DNA of 64,000 bases from Crocinitomicaceae bacterium (GTDB lineage Bacteria; Bacteroidota; Bacteroidia; Flavobacteriales_D; Crocinitomicaceae): positions 161,975 to 225,974 of the forward strand of contig JAHENC010000021.1 in NCBI GenBank assembly GCA_024643365.1. Direction: 5' to 3'. The notes below the pieces were generated by a model. The model did not search any database. It was not told where the DNA came from and saw nothing but the letters and a program-made list of their open reading frames with translations. The position numbers and the translations under genes are program-made. Shown here piece after piece: positions 1-7,008 of this stretch (the stretch's first letter is position 1; each line of letters begins with the position of its first letter).

Positions 1-326
1 TCCGTAGGAATTCCAAAGAAATTTTTGTCGCAAATTTTATTGCTATTATCATCATGGTAAACGACAATGGCGTAGTTCGTGGCCTCTAAATCGGTGAATT
101 GAAATTTCACTTCTGGAGACTTTGCATCTAAGCGAGCGAGTCGATGGGTTTTTCCTGATTGGGTAAAAACAGCCGGGTTTTTATACAGGGCAAATTCAAT
201 CAGTCCTTTGTTATGTTGTATCGAAGTCACCTTTACCGTTAAATCGAAAGTATCTTTCGACACCTGCTCTTTAAATGGAAAAAATGCATAACTCAAAGTG
301 AAAACTACTGCAAATAACTTAATCAT
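1..326 (-). CDS. DUF2141 family secreted protein (C-terminus beyond window start)
   Basis: The ATG is at 326 and the reading frame runs off the left edge, so about 108 N-terminal codons are present. The protein opens with a short hydrophobic leader (MIKLFAVVFTLSYAFFPF). Its later part carries the DUF2141 hallmark: a VYHDDNSN stretch, then ICDKNFFGIPT, the calcium-binding-like D/N-rich loop and GxP motif of the family. DUF2141 proteins are small exported Bacteroidota proteins of unknown function. It starts 8 bases after the stop of the outer-membrane protein gene at 335-1057, so it is probably the third gene of the pruA operon. The family call is fairly sure; no role can be given. Confidence 0.75.
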   Translation of the reverse strand, partial: MIKLFAVVFTLSYAFFPFKEQVSKDTFDLTVKVTSIQHNKGLIEFALYKNPAVFTQSGKTHRLARLDAKSPEVKFQFTDLEATNYAIVVYHDDNSNKICDKNFFGIPT

Positions 327-334
327 GAAAAATA

Positions 335-1057
335 TTAATTGATTTTCAGGTAAACACCAAGTGTCATCTGTTTGTTATTCAGGGAGAAAATAGAATTTCC
401 GACATTTTGCGCCCATTCTTTCCATGCACCAAATTCATTTCCATTACTCAAGTCTCGTTGACCTTCATAATAAGATATTTTACATCCAAATCGTTTGGTA
501 AAATTGAACGATGCATAAGCAAAATAACCATAATCTAGTTTTGCGTTGGTGTTCTCACTTACAACCGAACCTAAATTTGTACTATTCGAAGCAAAAGCTG
601 CGATGGATGAATAATCGGTGGTCATGCTTCCTGCCACTCTATAACGGCATTCAATTCCACCTCCGATGTGCAATTTCCATGCATTCAATTGAAGACCAAC
701 AGGGATTGAAATCATGTCAGCGGTTGTCAGCTTATCACTGGTGTATGTTGCCAATAAACTTCCATCCGGATTATATTCATTTTGTGAAGTAACATATCGT
801 CCATTCGTCTTCACATATCCAAGTCCCGAGAAAACTGTTGCGAACTTCAACATCGTGTAACTAAGTTCCACACCACCACTAGCAGCAAACTTCCAATATA
901 CTTTTGGATCTAATTCATTTTGCTGAACCAAATTTGACACAGCAGAAACGTCCTGTTTGTTCAATCCTGTTTCCGCGTGAAGTGTCCATTTCCATTGTGC
1001 ATTCGACTGAACGACAACAATAAAAAGCGTACCAAAAAGTAATGAAAGTCGACGCAT
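335..1057 (-). CDS. Predicted outer-membrane beta-barrel protein
   Basis: This 240-residue protein has a Sec signal peptide (MRRLSLLFGTLFIVVVQSNAQ, cleavage after SNA) and then alternating polar/hydrophobic strands with aromatic residues typical of small Bacteroidota outer-membrane barrels (for example GYFAYASFNFTKRFG and the terminal MTLGVYLKI). No enzyme motif is visible. Its ATG lies one base after the pruA stop codon (TAATATG arrangement), so it is almost certainly cotranscribed and perhaps translationally coupled with pruA. The DUF2141 gene follows 8 bases later. Function is unknown; the barrel assignment rests on sequence texture only. Confidence 0.6.
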   Translation of the reverse strand: MRRLSLLFGTLFIVVVQSNAQWKWTLHAETGLNKQDVSAVSNLVQQNELDPKVYWKFAASGGVELSYTMLKFATVFSGLGYVKTNGRYVTSQNEYNPDGSLLATYTSDKLTTADMISIPVGLQLNAWKLHIGGGIECRYRVAGSMTTDYSSIAAFASNSTNLGSVVSENTNAKLDYGYFAYASFNFTKRFGCKISYYEGQRDLSNGNEFGAWKEWAQNVGNSIFSLNNKQMTLGVYLKIN

Positions 1058-1058
1058 A

Positions 1059-2687
1059 TTATCCTAAAAACGGGTATTTATAATCTGTGGGTGGTACAAA
1101 TGTTTCTTTGATTGTTCTCGCAGAAGACCAACGAAGTAAGTTCATTGCGGCTCCTGCTTTGTCGTTTGTACCTGAACCTCGTGCTCCACCGAACGGCTGT
1201 TGTCCAACAACGGCACCTGTTGGTTTGTCATTGATGTAGAAATTCCCGGCTGCGTTCACCAATTTTTTAGTAGCTAATTGAATTGCATAGCGATCATTAG
1301 AAATAATGGATCCTGTCAAGGCGTATTCTGATGTAGCATCTAATATTTCCAACGTTTCTTCAAATTTGTTTTCATCGTATACAAATACCGTCAACACTGG
1401 ACCAAAGATTTCTTCACACATCGTGCGGAAATTCGGATTGGATGTTACTACCGTCGTTGGTTCAACGAAGTATCCTTTTGATTTATCGTAAGATCCACCT
1501 GTAATGATTTCTGCATCACTTTGTTCTTTACAATAATCGATGAATCCAGCAATTTTATCGAAAGCTCGTTCATCAATTACAGCATTGACAAAGTTAGTCG
1601 TATCTTCAGGTGTTCCCATTTTGAAAGATTTCACTTGTTCCGTGAAGATGCGTTTCACTTCCGGCCATATGTTTGATGGCACATATGCACGAGAAGCTGC
1701 AGAACATTTTTGTCCTTGGAATTCAAAAGCTCCGCGGGACATTGCCGTAGCCACTTCTGCTGCATTTGCTGATTTATGAACCATGATGAAATCCTTACCA
1801 CCAGTTTCTCCAACAATGCGTGGATATGTACGGTAACGATCTAAGTTGGTGCCAATTTCTTTCCACAAGTGACGGAAAACTCCCGTTGATCCTGTGAAAT
1901 GAAGTCCTGCGAAATCTCTGTGTTTGAAAACGATGTCTCCAGCAACTGGACCATCCACTGTGATCATGTTAATGACACCGTCTGGAACGCCAGCAGCTTT
2001 GAATAAATCCATGATTACTTGTGCAGAATACACTTGTGAATCAGCCGGTTTCCATACGACAACATTTCCCATCATCGCTGGAGCAGCACATAAATTCGCT
2101 GCGATTGAAGTAAAGTTAAAGGGGGTGATGGCGAAAACGAACCCTTCCAGAGGTCGGTATTCCAAGCGGTTCCACATCCCTGGCAAAGACTCTGGTTGTT
2201 CTTTATAAATCTGCGTCATGTATTGCACATTGAAGCGGAAAAAATCGATTAACTCACATGCCGCATCAATTTCTGCTTGCATTACATTTTTCGATTGAGC
2301 CAACATTGTTGCTGCATTCATGCGATTACGGAAAGGTCCTGCTAATAAATCAGCAGCTTTCAAGAAAATTGCTGCGCGTTCTTCCCAAGGAAGTTCAGCC
2401 CAAGCTTTCTTTGCTCGTAAAGCGGATTCAATCGCATCGGTTACATGACTTGCATCACCCACATTGAAATGTCCAAGTACGTGTGCGTGGTCATGCGGAG
2501 CTGTCATTGCTTTTTTCGTATTCGTACGAACTTCTTTTCCACCAATATACATCGGGACATCAATAGGAGCTTGACTCCACATGTCTTTGTATGTTTGAAT
2601 TAATGAATTCGTTTCTGCCGTTCCAGGTGCGTATGCTTTCACTGGTTCGTTGATGGCAATTGGGGTTTTAAAAAAAGCGTTTGACAT
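1059..2687 (-). CDS. pruA: L-glutamate gamma-semialdehyde (1-pyrroline-5-carboxylate) dehydrogenase
   Basis: Oxidises L-glutamate gamma-semialdehyde to glutamate with NAD+, the second step of proline catabolism, in the cytoplasm. The 542-residue product matches the single-function Bacteroidota form (no proline dehydrogenase fusion). Visible aldehyde dehydrogenase landmarks are TPFNF with catalytic Asn near 191, FTGSTGVF near 264-271, general base Glu near 294 in GETGGKDF, and nucleophile Cys near 328 in GQKCSAA. The open frame extends upstream to 2834, but the start MSNAFFKTPI at 2687 is preferred: it is the family N-terminus and lies just downstream of a -7 element at 2705-2712, while the longer start would precede that promoter. 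It leads a probable three-gene operon and diverges from recF. Confidence 0.95.
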   Translation of the reverse strand: MSNAFFKTPIAINEPVKAYAPGTAETNSLIQTYKDMWSQAPIDVPMYIGGKEVRTNTKKAMTAPHDHAHVLGHFNVGDASHVTDAIESALRAKKAWAELPWEERAAIFLKAADLLAGPFRNRMNAATMLAQSKNVMQAEIDAACELIDFFRFNVQYMTQIYKEQPESLPGMWNRLEYRPLEGFVFAITPFNFTSIAANLCAAPAMMGNVVVWKPADSQVYSAQVIMDLFKAAGVPDGVINMITVDGPVAGDIVFKHRDFAGLHFTGSTGVFRHLWKEIGTNLDRYRTYPRIVGETGGKDFIMVHKSANAAEVATAMSRGAFEFQGQKCSAASRAYVPSNIWPEVKRIFTEQVKSFKMGTPEDTTNFVNAVIDERAFDKIAGFIDYCKEQSDAEIITGGSYDKSKGYFVEPTTVVTSNPNFRTMCEEIFGPVLTVFVYDENKFEETLEILDATSEYALTGSIISNDRYAIQLATKKLVNAAGNFYINDKPTGAVVGQQPFGGARGSGTNDKAGAAMNLLRWSSARTIKETFVPPTDYKYPFLG

Positions 2688-2704
2688 AACTATTGAATTT
2701 TCAA

Positions 2705-2712
2705 CAAAGATA
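2705..2712 (-). promoter_or_regulatory. -7 promoter element of pruA
   Basis: On the minus strand the sequence is TATCTTTG, an exact match to the Bacteroidota -7 consensus TAnnTTTG. It lies 17 bases upstream of the pruA ATG at 2687, implying a leader of roughly 10 bases. The position supports the shorter pruA start. No clear TTG -33 element was assigned. Confidence 0.6.
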
Positions 2713-2785
2713 ATAGAATAGTTATTCGAGAAGGTATCTCTTGTTACGCAAGGAACGATTTCCGTTCGTTTCGCGAAATAAATGC

Positions 2786-2793
2786 TACCTTTG
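2786..2793 (+). promoter_or_regulatory. -7 promoter element of recF (leaderless-type spacing)
   Basis: TACCTTTG matches TAnnTTTG exactly and ends 6 bases before the recF ATG at 2800. As Bacteroidota transcription usually starts about 5-7 bases after this element, the message probably begins at or next to the start codon. The element lies downstream of the alternative ATG at 2782, which argues against that longer start. Confidence 0.6.
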
Positions 2794-2799
2794 ACACAC

Positions 2800-3909
2800 A
2801 TGTTTTTAGCGCAATTACACCTCATCAATTTCAAAAATTACGAAGATGTCGAAGTCGATCTTTGTCAAGGAATTAATGGATTGGTTGGACAAAACGGAAG
2901 TGGTAAAACAAATATTCTCGATGCGGTTTACTACCTCAGCATGTGCAAGTCCTATTTGAATGCGATTGACCGTCAAAACATTCGATTCGATCAAGCTTTT
3001 TTTTCCATTCAAGGAAAATGGCATTTAGACAATCAAGAACAAAATGTTCACTGTGCTCTTAAAAATGGCGGAAAAAAAACAGTGAAACTCAATAAAAAGG
3101 AATACGAAAAACTAGCTGATCACATTGGTAAATTTCCAGTAGTATTTATTTCGCCATATGATGGTGATTTAATCGCTGACGGATCTGAAATGCGCCGTAA
3201 ATGGATGGATGGCATTTTATCTCAATTGGACAAAGTTTATTTGGAAGAAATTCAACGATATCACAAAATATTGGAGCAACGAAATGCCTTGTTAAAGAAC
3301 ATGTTTGAGCACCGATTATTTGATATCGATTCGATCGAAGTATGGAACGAACAATTGGTTCCATGCGGAAATTACATTCATGAAAAACGCAAGGATTTTT
3401 TAGCGGAATTCATTCCTGTTTTCAAGCGTTTTTACACCGAAATTGGTCTAGATTCAGAGGATGTAGCACTTGAATACCGTTCTCAACTCAACGAAAAACC
3501 TTTTGCTGAATTATTAAAGGACTACGCCAAAAAGGATGCAGCAACGCAGTATTCGAATGCCGGAATCCACAAGGACGACTTAATTTTTAGCATCAAAAAA
3601 CATCCGGTAAAAAAATTCGGATCTCAGGGTCAACAGAAATCGTTTGTTATTGCCTTGCGCTTGGCGCAATACGACTGGATGAAACAACACAAGGGGCTCA
3701 AACCCGTTTTATTGCTCGATGATATTTTCGACAAGTTGGATAATGAACGTGTGCAACGATTGATTGATTTAGTTACAGCTGATTATTTCGGACAAGTAAT
3801 AGTAACGGATTCAGATCCCGCACGTATGAAGCAACTTTTTGACTCTATTCATACCGAAAAGAGACTTTTTCAAGTGAATGACCAACAACTTTCCTTGATT
3901 TTATCCTAA
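2800..3909 (+). CDS. recF: DNA replication and repair protein RecF
   Basis: An SMC-like ATPase of recombinational repair that works with RecO and RecR to load RecA at single-strand gaps. The 369-residue protein begins MFLAQLHLINFKNY, the standard RecF opening, followed by Walker A GQNGSGKT at residues 30-37. An ABC-type signature region (SQGQQKSFVIALRLAQ) and Walker B KPVLLLDDIFDKLD are near the C-terminus. The frame is open to 2782, but the start at 2800 fits the family and the promoter at 2786-2793. It is followed 9 bases later by a DUF721 gene, a frequent neighbour. In this window recF is not beside dnaA, dnaN or gyrB. Confidence 0.95.
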   Translation: MFLAQLHLINFKNYEDVEVDLCQGINGLVGQNGSGKTNILDAVYYLSMCKSYLNAIDRQNIRFDQAFFSIQGKWHLDNQEQNVHCALKNGGKKTVKLNKKEYEKLADHIGKFPVVFISPYDGDLIADGSEMRRKWMDGILSQLDKVYLEEIQRYHKILEQRNALLKNMFEHRLFDIDSIEVWNEQLVPCGNYIHEKRKDFLAEFIPVFKRFYTEIGLDSEDVALEYRSQLNEKPFAELLKDYAKKDAATQYSNAGIHKDDLIFSIKKHPVKKFGSQGQQKSFVIALRLAQYDWMKQHKGLKPVLLLDDIFDKLDNERVQRLIDLVTADYFGQVIVTDSDPARMKQLFDSIHTEKRLFQVNDQQLSLILS

Positions 3910-3918
3910 CTTTATTCC

Positions 3919-4224
3919 ATGCGCGAAGACAACAGACGAAGTTCGGACGAGGAACCATTAAAGGACCTCATCGATAAATTCTTGAAAGCCTATTCCTTGG
4001 AAGGGAAAATGAAGGAATACGATATTATTGCTGCTTGGCCAGAATTAATGGGTCCTGCTGTAGCACATCGCACAAAAGAAATTCACATTAAACATCAAAC
4101 CTTGTATTTGAAAATCGATTCATCGGTGATGCGAGAAGAATTGTTGAATGGGAAACAGATTATTATTGAGCGTGTGAACAAAGAGGCAAAATGCCAGCTC
4201 ATCAACGACATTTGGTTTTCGTAA
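3919..4224 (+). CDS. DUF721 (DciA-like) protein
   Basis: A 101-residue DUF721 protein with the family core (IIAAWPELMGP, HTKEI-like strand, LYLKIDSSVMREEL, LINDIWFS end). The domain is found in DciA, which loads the replicative helicase in bacteria lacking DnaC, so a replication role is likely; that is known for the family, not shown here. It follows recF by 9 bases on the same strand, and a -7-like TAACTTTA at 3907-3914 overlaps the recF stop codon, so it may also have its own near-leaderless promoter. The stop codon directly abuts the convergent hydrolase gene ending at 4225. Confidence 0.85.
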   Translation: MREDNRRSSDEEPLKDLIDKFLKAYSLEGKMKEYDIIAAWPELMGPAVAHRTKEIHIKHQTLYLKIDSSVMREELLNGKQIIIERVNKEAKCQLINDIWFS

Positions 4225-4917
4225 TTACTTCTGAGGTTCTTTGCTAAATTGAAAAAGCCAATCGTACAATTCGTCCGTACGAAATACGCGTTCTAAGTCA
4301 CCGTGATTAGCCCCGGGAACGACTGTATACTTTAAATTTTCTCCACCATTGCAAGCGCGAATGGAACGAACCATTTTTTCAGATTCACTGATTGGAACTG
4401 CACTATCTCGATTTCCATGCTGAATCCAAACCGGAATCGTGGAAAGATTACAACCATTTCTAGTATTTCCACCACCGCAAAGAGCCACCGCAGCAGTAAC
4501 GATTTCAGGATATTCTCCTGCAAAATCTAAGGTTCCATAACCACCAAGACTCATTCCTGTCACGTACACGCGATTGGTATCCGTTTGAAAATGTTCTTGC
4601 GCAAACCGAAGAACGGAAAGCACTTTTTCCGGTTCCCAAGATTGACCAGCCGGAACTTGTGGTGCAAGGACAATCGCTGGAATTTCTCTTCCTTTTTCTA
4701 TTTCGTGGATGATGCCATATTTTTTCACCATCTCCAAGTTATTTCCAGAAAGACTTCTTCCGTGAAGAAAAATCAGCACAGGAGGATTGTTTTTCAGAAT
4801 GCTGTCGGCAGGTAAATGCAACAAAAAAGGATAGTCCGCCTGATTATGAATGGCTTTTAATTGTCCATAACTGAACAATGATAAAAACAGGATACTAAAA
4901 AGAATTCCGATGCGCAT
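4225..4917 (-). CDS. Secreted alpha/beta hydrolase (esterase/peptidase-like)
   Basis: A 230-residue hydrolase with signal peptide MRIGILFSILFLSLFSYGQ. The fold landmarks are an oxyanion-type HGRSLSG, the nucleophile elbow GMSLGGYG, an acid in GNRDSAVP and a catalytic His in GANHGD. This is the arrangement of the dienelactone-hydrolase/phospholipase-carboxylesterase group, including predicted Bacteroidota peptidases related to poly(3-hydroxybutyrate) depolymerase. The substrate cannot be told. It is probably periplasmic or outer-membrane. It has its own promoter 4 bases upstream of the ATG and converges with the DUF721 gene with no gap. Confidence 0.8.
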   Translation of the reverse strand: MRIGILFSILFLSLFSYGQLKAIHNQADYPFLLHLPADSILKNNPPVLIFLHGRSLSGNNLEMVKKYGIIHEIEKGREIPAIVLAPQVPAGQSWEPEKVLSVLRFAQEHFQTDTNRVYVTGMSLGGYGTLDFAGEYPEIVTAAVALCGGGNTRNGCNLSTIPVWIQHGNRDSAVPISESEKMVRSIRACNGGENLKYTVVPGANHGDLERVFRTDELYDWLFQFSKEPQK

Positions 4918-4921
4918 AACG

Positions 4922-4929
4922 CAAAGTTA
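4922..4929 (-). promoter_or_regulatory. -7 promoter element, leaderless-type spacing
   Basis: Minus-strand TAACTTTG (TAnnTTTG consensus) ends 4 bases before the hydrolase ATG at 4917, so the transcript likely starts at the initiation codon. Confidence 0.6.
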
Positions 4930-5020
4930 GGGCACTTCGAAGGAGCTAACAAGTTGATTTTTGAACAGTTGAAACTGCAGTTATACACAATTGCACATGC
5001 GCGAATGAACCGAGAAAAGT

Positions 5021-5920
5021 TTAATTGTTTTCTAATTTATAGGAAATACCAATCCCTAGAACGGATTTAAACTGTGTTCGTGGACCCACGTTCCCGTAAA
5101 TATCGCGGATTTTGATGTCGTCGTCGTAAACTAAATTCCATTGAGCGGTAGCAGAAAACAAGGAATTCACACGAAAGACAAACAGCAGTTCAGCATTGAC
5201 GTCAATGTTTTGTGGATTATTCAAGTAGTTACTAAACAGTTCCAGTTTGGACCTCATCTCAATGTTCTTCGCTAAATTTTTATTCCATTTCATTTTCACG
5301 AAAGCACCGTATTCTTGACGAAATTTCGCTCCTTTTTCAACTCCGAAAGCACCAACCGCTGATAAAGAATCGTCCATCACGAAGGTCGATTTAAAGGCTA
5401 CCGAAGAAAAGAATACGGAAAATTGATCACCCTTTCTTAAATCTGTTCCTAGGGCCAAGTTTAAGTATCCAGGAGCCATAAAGGTCGAAACAACGACAGA
5501 GTCATTTGGATACGTGAATCCATTCACCATTTGCGTTTTAAATCCGGCAGCGACCGTTAGAAAGAAATCCTGTGAAAGGAGCATCCCAAAGGTACTAGCG
5601 AGGTCAATGCGGTCATCTGTTTTCTGCAGACCAACACCGGAAATATTATCCAGATACTTGATTCCACCCAACGCAAAACTCGCGTCGTTGGTCCATTTGA
5701 CATTATCATGTGTGTAGTATGCACTTGCACCTATGGAACCAATCATTGATATGTTATTGCGTCCACCGGCATTCCAATTCACGAAAGAAGATTGTGTTCC
5801 ACTCAGAGAGTAGAGGGATCTCAATTTCCACGATTTGATGGAATCCGCCTTCACTTGAGCGAAATTCATCGTCCATGAAAACAGAAAAACAGCAAGAATG
5901 TATGTATTTTTGGGTCGCAT
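5021..5920 (-). CDS. DUF3078 outer-membrane protein
   Basis: A 299-residue DUF3078 protein. Features are a signal peptide ending MNFAQ, the conserved early segment SFVNWNAGGRNNISM, the KTDDRIDL region with strand-turn pattern, and a C-terminal barrel strand (SVLGIGISYKL). DUF3078 proteins are common in Bacteroidota and predicted to be outer-membrane barrels; their role is unknown. The ATG lies only 22 bases from the divergent DUF3089 gene, and the promoters of the two genes must overlap the opposite gene. The stretch 4930-5020 downstream holds nothing recognised. Confidence 0.85.
   Translation of the reverse strand: MRPKNTYILAVFLFSWTMNFAQVKADSIKSWKLRSLYSLSGTQSSFVNWNAGGRNNISMIGSIGASAYYTHDNVKWTNDASFALGGIKYLDNISGVGLQKTDDRIDLASTFGMLLSQDFFLTVAAGFKTQMVNGFTYPNDSVVVSTFMAPGYLNLALGTDLRKGDQFSVFFSSVAFKSTFVMDDSLSAVGAFGVEKGAKFRQEYGAFVKMKWNKNLAKNIEMRSKLELFSNYLNNPQNIDVNAELLFVFRVNSLFSATAQWNLVYDDDIKIRDIYGNVGPRTQFKSVLGIGISYKLENN
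5905..5912 (+). promoter_or_regulatory. -7 promoter element for the DUF3089 gene, inside the divergent CDS
   Basis: TATTTTTG matches TAnnTTTG and lies within codons 3-6 of the divergent DUF3078 gene, 30 bases upstream of the ATG at 5943. It is the only good plus-strand candidate near this start. Confidence 0.45.
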
Positions 5921-5934
5921 TGTCTAATCAAGCA

Positions 5935-5942
5935 CAAAATTA
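5935..5942 (-). promoter_or_regulatory. -7 promoter element for the DUF3078 gene
   Basis: Minus-strand TAATTTTG (TAnnTTTG) lies 14 bases upstream of the ATG at 5920 and directly abuts the first codon of the divergent gene at 5943. Its -33 region must therefore lie inside that gene. Confidence 0.5.
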
Positions 5943-6920
5943 ATGGACAAATTCACGTTAATGCTTTTTTTGTTGTGGAACATTTCAACAAGTCATTGTT
6001 TTTCACAGCAAATCGACTATTCTACGAAAGAAAATTGGGCAGTACTTCCAGGTTCTTATCCAAAAGAATTAACAGAGCAAATCCACGATACGAGTTTATG
6101 GGCTTCGGTTGATGTTTTTTACGTTTATCCAACCTTAATGCTGGATAAAAAAGATACACGATGGAACATTGAATTAAGCGACCAAGAACAGCAACTAAAG
6201 GTAGTGGGAACTGCTGTAAAATATCAAGCAAGCGCATGGGCGGAAGCAGGAAGAATGTTTGTTCCTTACTATCGTCAAGCACACATTCGCTCTTATGAAC
6301 TGCTTGACAAAGGTGGACGCGAAGCCTTACTTTTTGCCTATGAGGACATCAAAAACGCCTTTCAATATTACCTAGAACATTACAATCATGGTCGTCCAAT
6401 TATTCTTGCCGGACATAGCCAAGGCAGTACACATTTGCGCATGATTCTTGAAGATTTTTTCGATAACAAAGAATTAAGAGGACAACTCGTTGCAGCGTAT
6501 ATTCCCGGAATTGGGATTTATCGAAATGAATTCAAAAGTATTCCCCTGATGAACTCAGCAAGTCAAACGGGAGGATTTGTCACATGGAATACCTTCAAGA
6601 AAAATGTTGATCAAGATTCATATCGTCGCTGGTACAAAGGAAAAGCGGTTGTCAATCCGGTAACTTGGCAAACATCTGGAACAGCAACGAAAGACGAACA
6701 TCTTGGATTTTTATATTCCAATGATGACTTATTTTGCAACTGTTTTGAAACAACGGTCATGGATGGAGCCGTATGGATTTCTCGTCCGTGCAGCTATCTC
6801 GGATTGGTTTCATGGACCATGAAAAATCTCCATGTAGGCGATGTGAATTTGTTTTGGAAAGACATCCGTGAAAATGCCAAATTAAGAGCCAAGACATATT
6901 TACTGGAAAAAGGTTCATAA
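5943..6920 (+). CDS. DUF3089 alpha/beta hydrolase-like protein
   Basis: A 325-residue exported protein (hydrophobic leader MDKFTLMLFLLWNISTSHCFS) of the DUF3089 family. It has the diagnostic DVFYVYPTLML after the leader, the YYRQAH segment, the nucleophile elbow LAGHSQGSTH, and GFVTWNTF later. DUF3089 proteins have a lipase/hydrolase fold and are widespread in Bacteroidota and Proteobacteria; the substrate is unknown. It is probably monocistronic: gcvP follows after 88 bases with its own strong promoter. The divergent DUF3078 gene is 22 bases away. Confidence 0.85.
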   Translation: MDKFTLMLFLLWNISTSHCFSQQIDYSTKENWAVLPGSYPKELTEQIHDTSLWASVDVFYVYPTLMLDKKDTRWNIELSDQEQQLKVVGTAVKYQASAWAEAGRMFVPYYRQAHIRSYELLDKGGREALLFAYEDIKNAFQYYLEHYNHGRPIILAGHSQGSTHLRMILEDFFDNKELRGQLVAAYIPGIGIYRNEFKSIPLMNSASQTGGFVTWNTFKKNVDQDSYRRWYKGKAVVNPVTWQTSGTATKDEHLGFLYSNDDLFCNCFETTVMDGAVWISRPCSYLGLVSWTMKNLHVGDVNLFWKDIRENAKLRAKTYLLEKGS

Positions 6921-6956
6921 GTCCAAATTTCGGTTCAAAACTTCCACCCTATTTCA

Positions 6957-6987
6957 TTGACGATTCTTTTTTTGCTTTGTATATTTG
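6957..6987 (+). promoter_or_regulatory. Promoter of gcvP (TTG -33 and TATATTTG -7)
   Basis: A TTG at 6957-6959 is followed after 20 bases by TATATTTG at 6980-6987, an essentially consensus Bacteroidota promoter. Transcription would start near 6993, giving a leader of about 16 bases before the ATG at 7009. The GTG at 6985 that opens the longer frame lies inside the -7 element, so it cannot be the start. Confidence 0.7.
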
Positions 6988-7008
6988 TGCACTCAAAAAA
7001 GAACGTTC

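Noticed and set aside
2688..2834. 49-residue N-terminal extension of PruA
   Set aside because: The extension crosses the pruA promoter and the recF start region and has no family similarity.
6985..7008. GTG start of GcvP at 6985
   Set aside because: It lies within the -7 element; the ATG at 7009 fits the family and the promoter.
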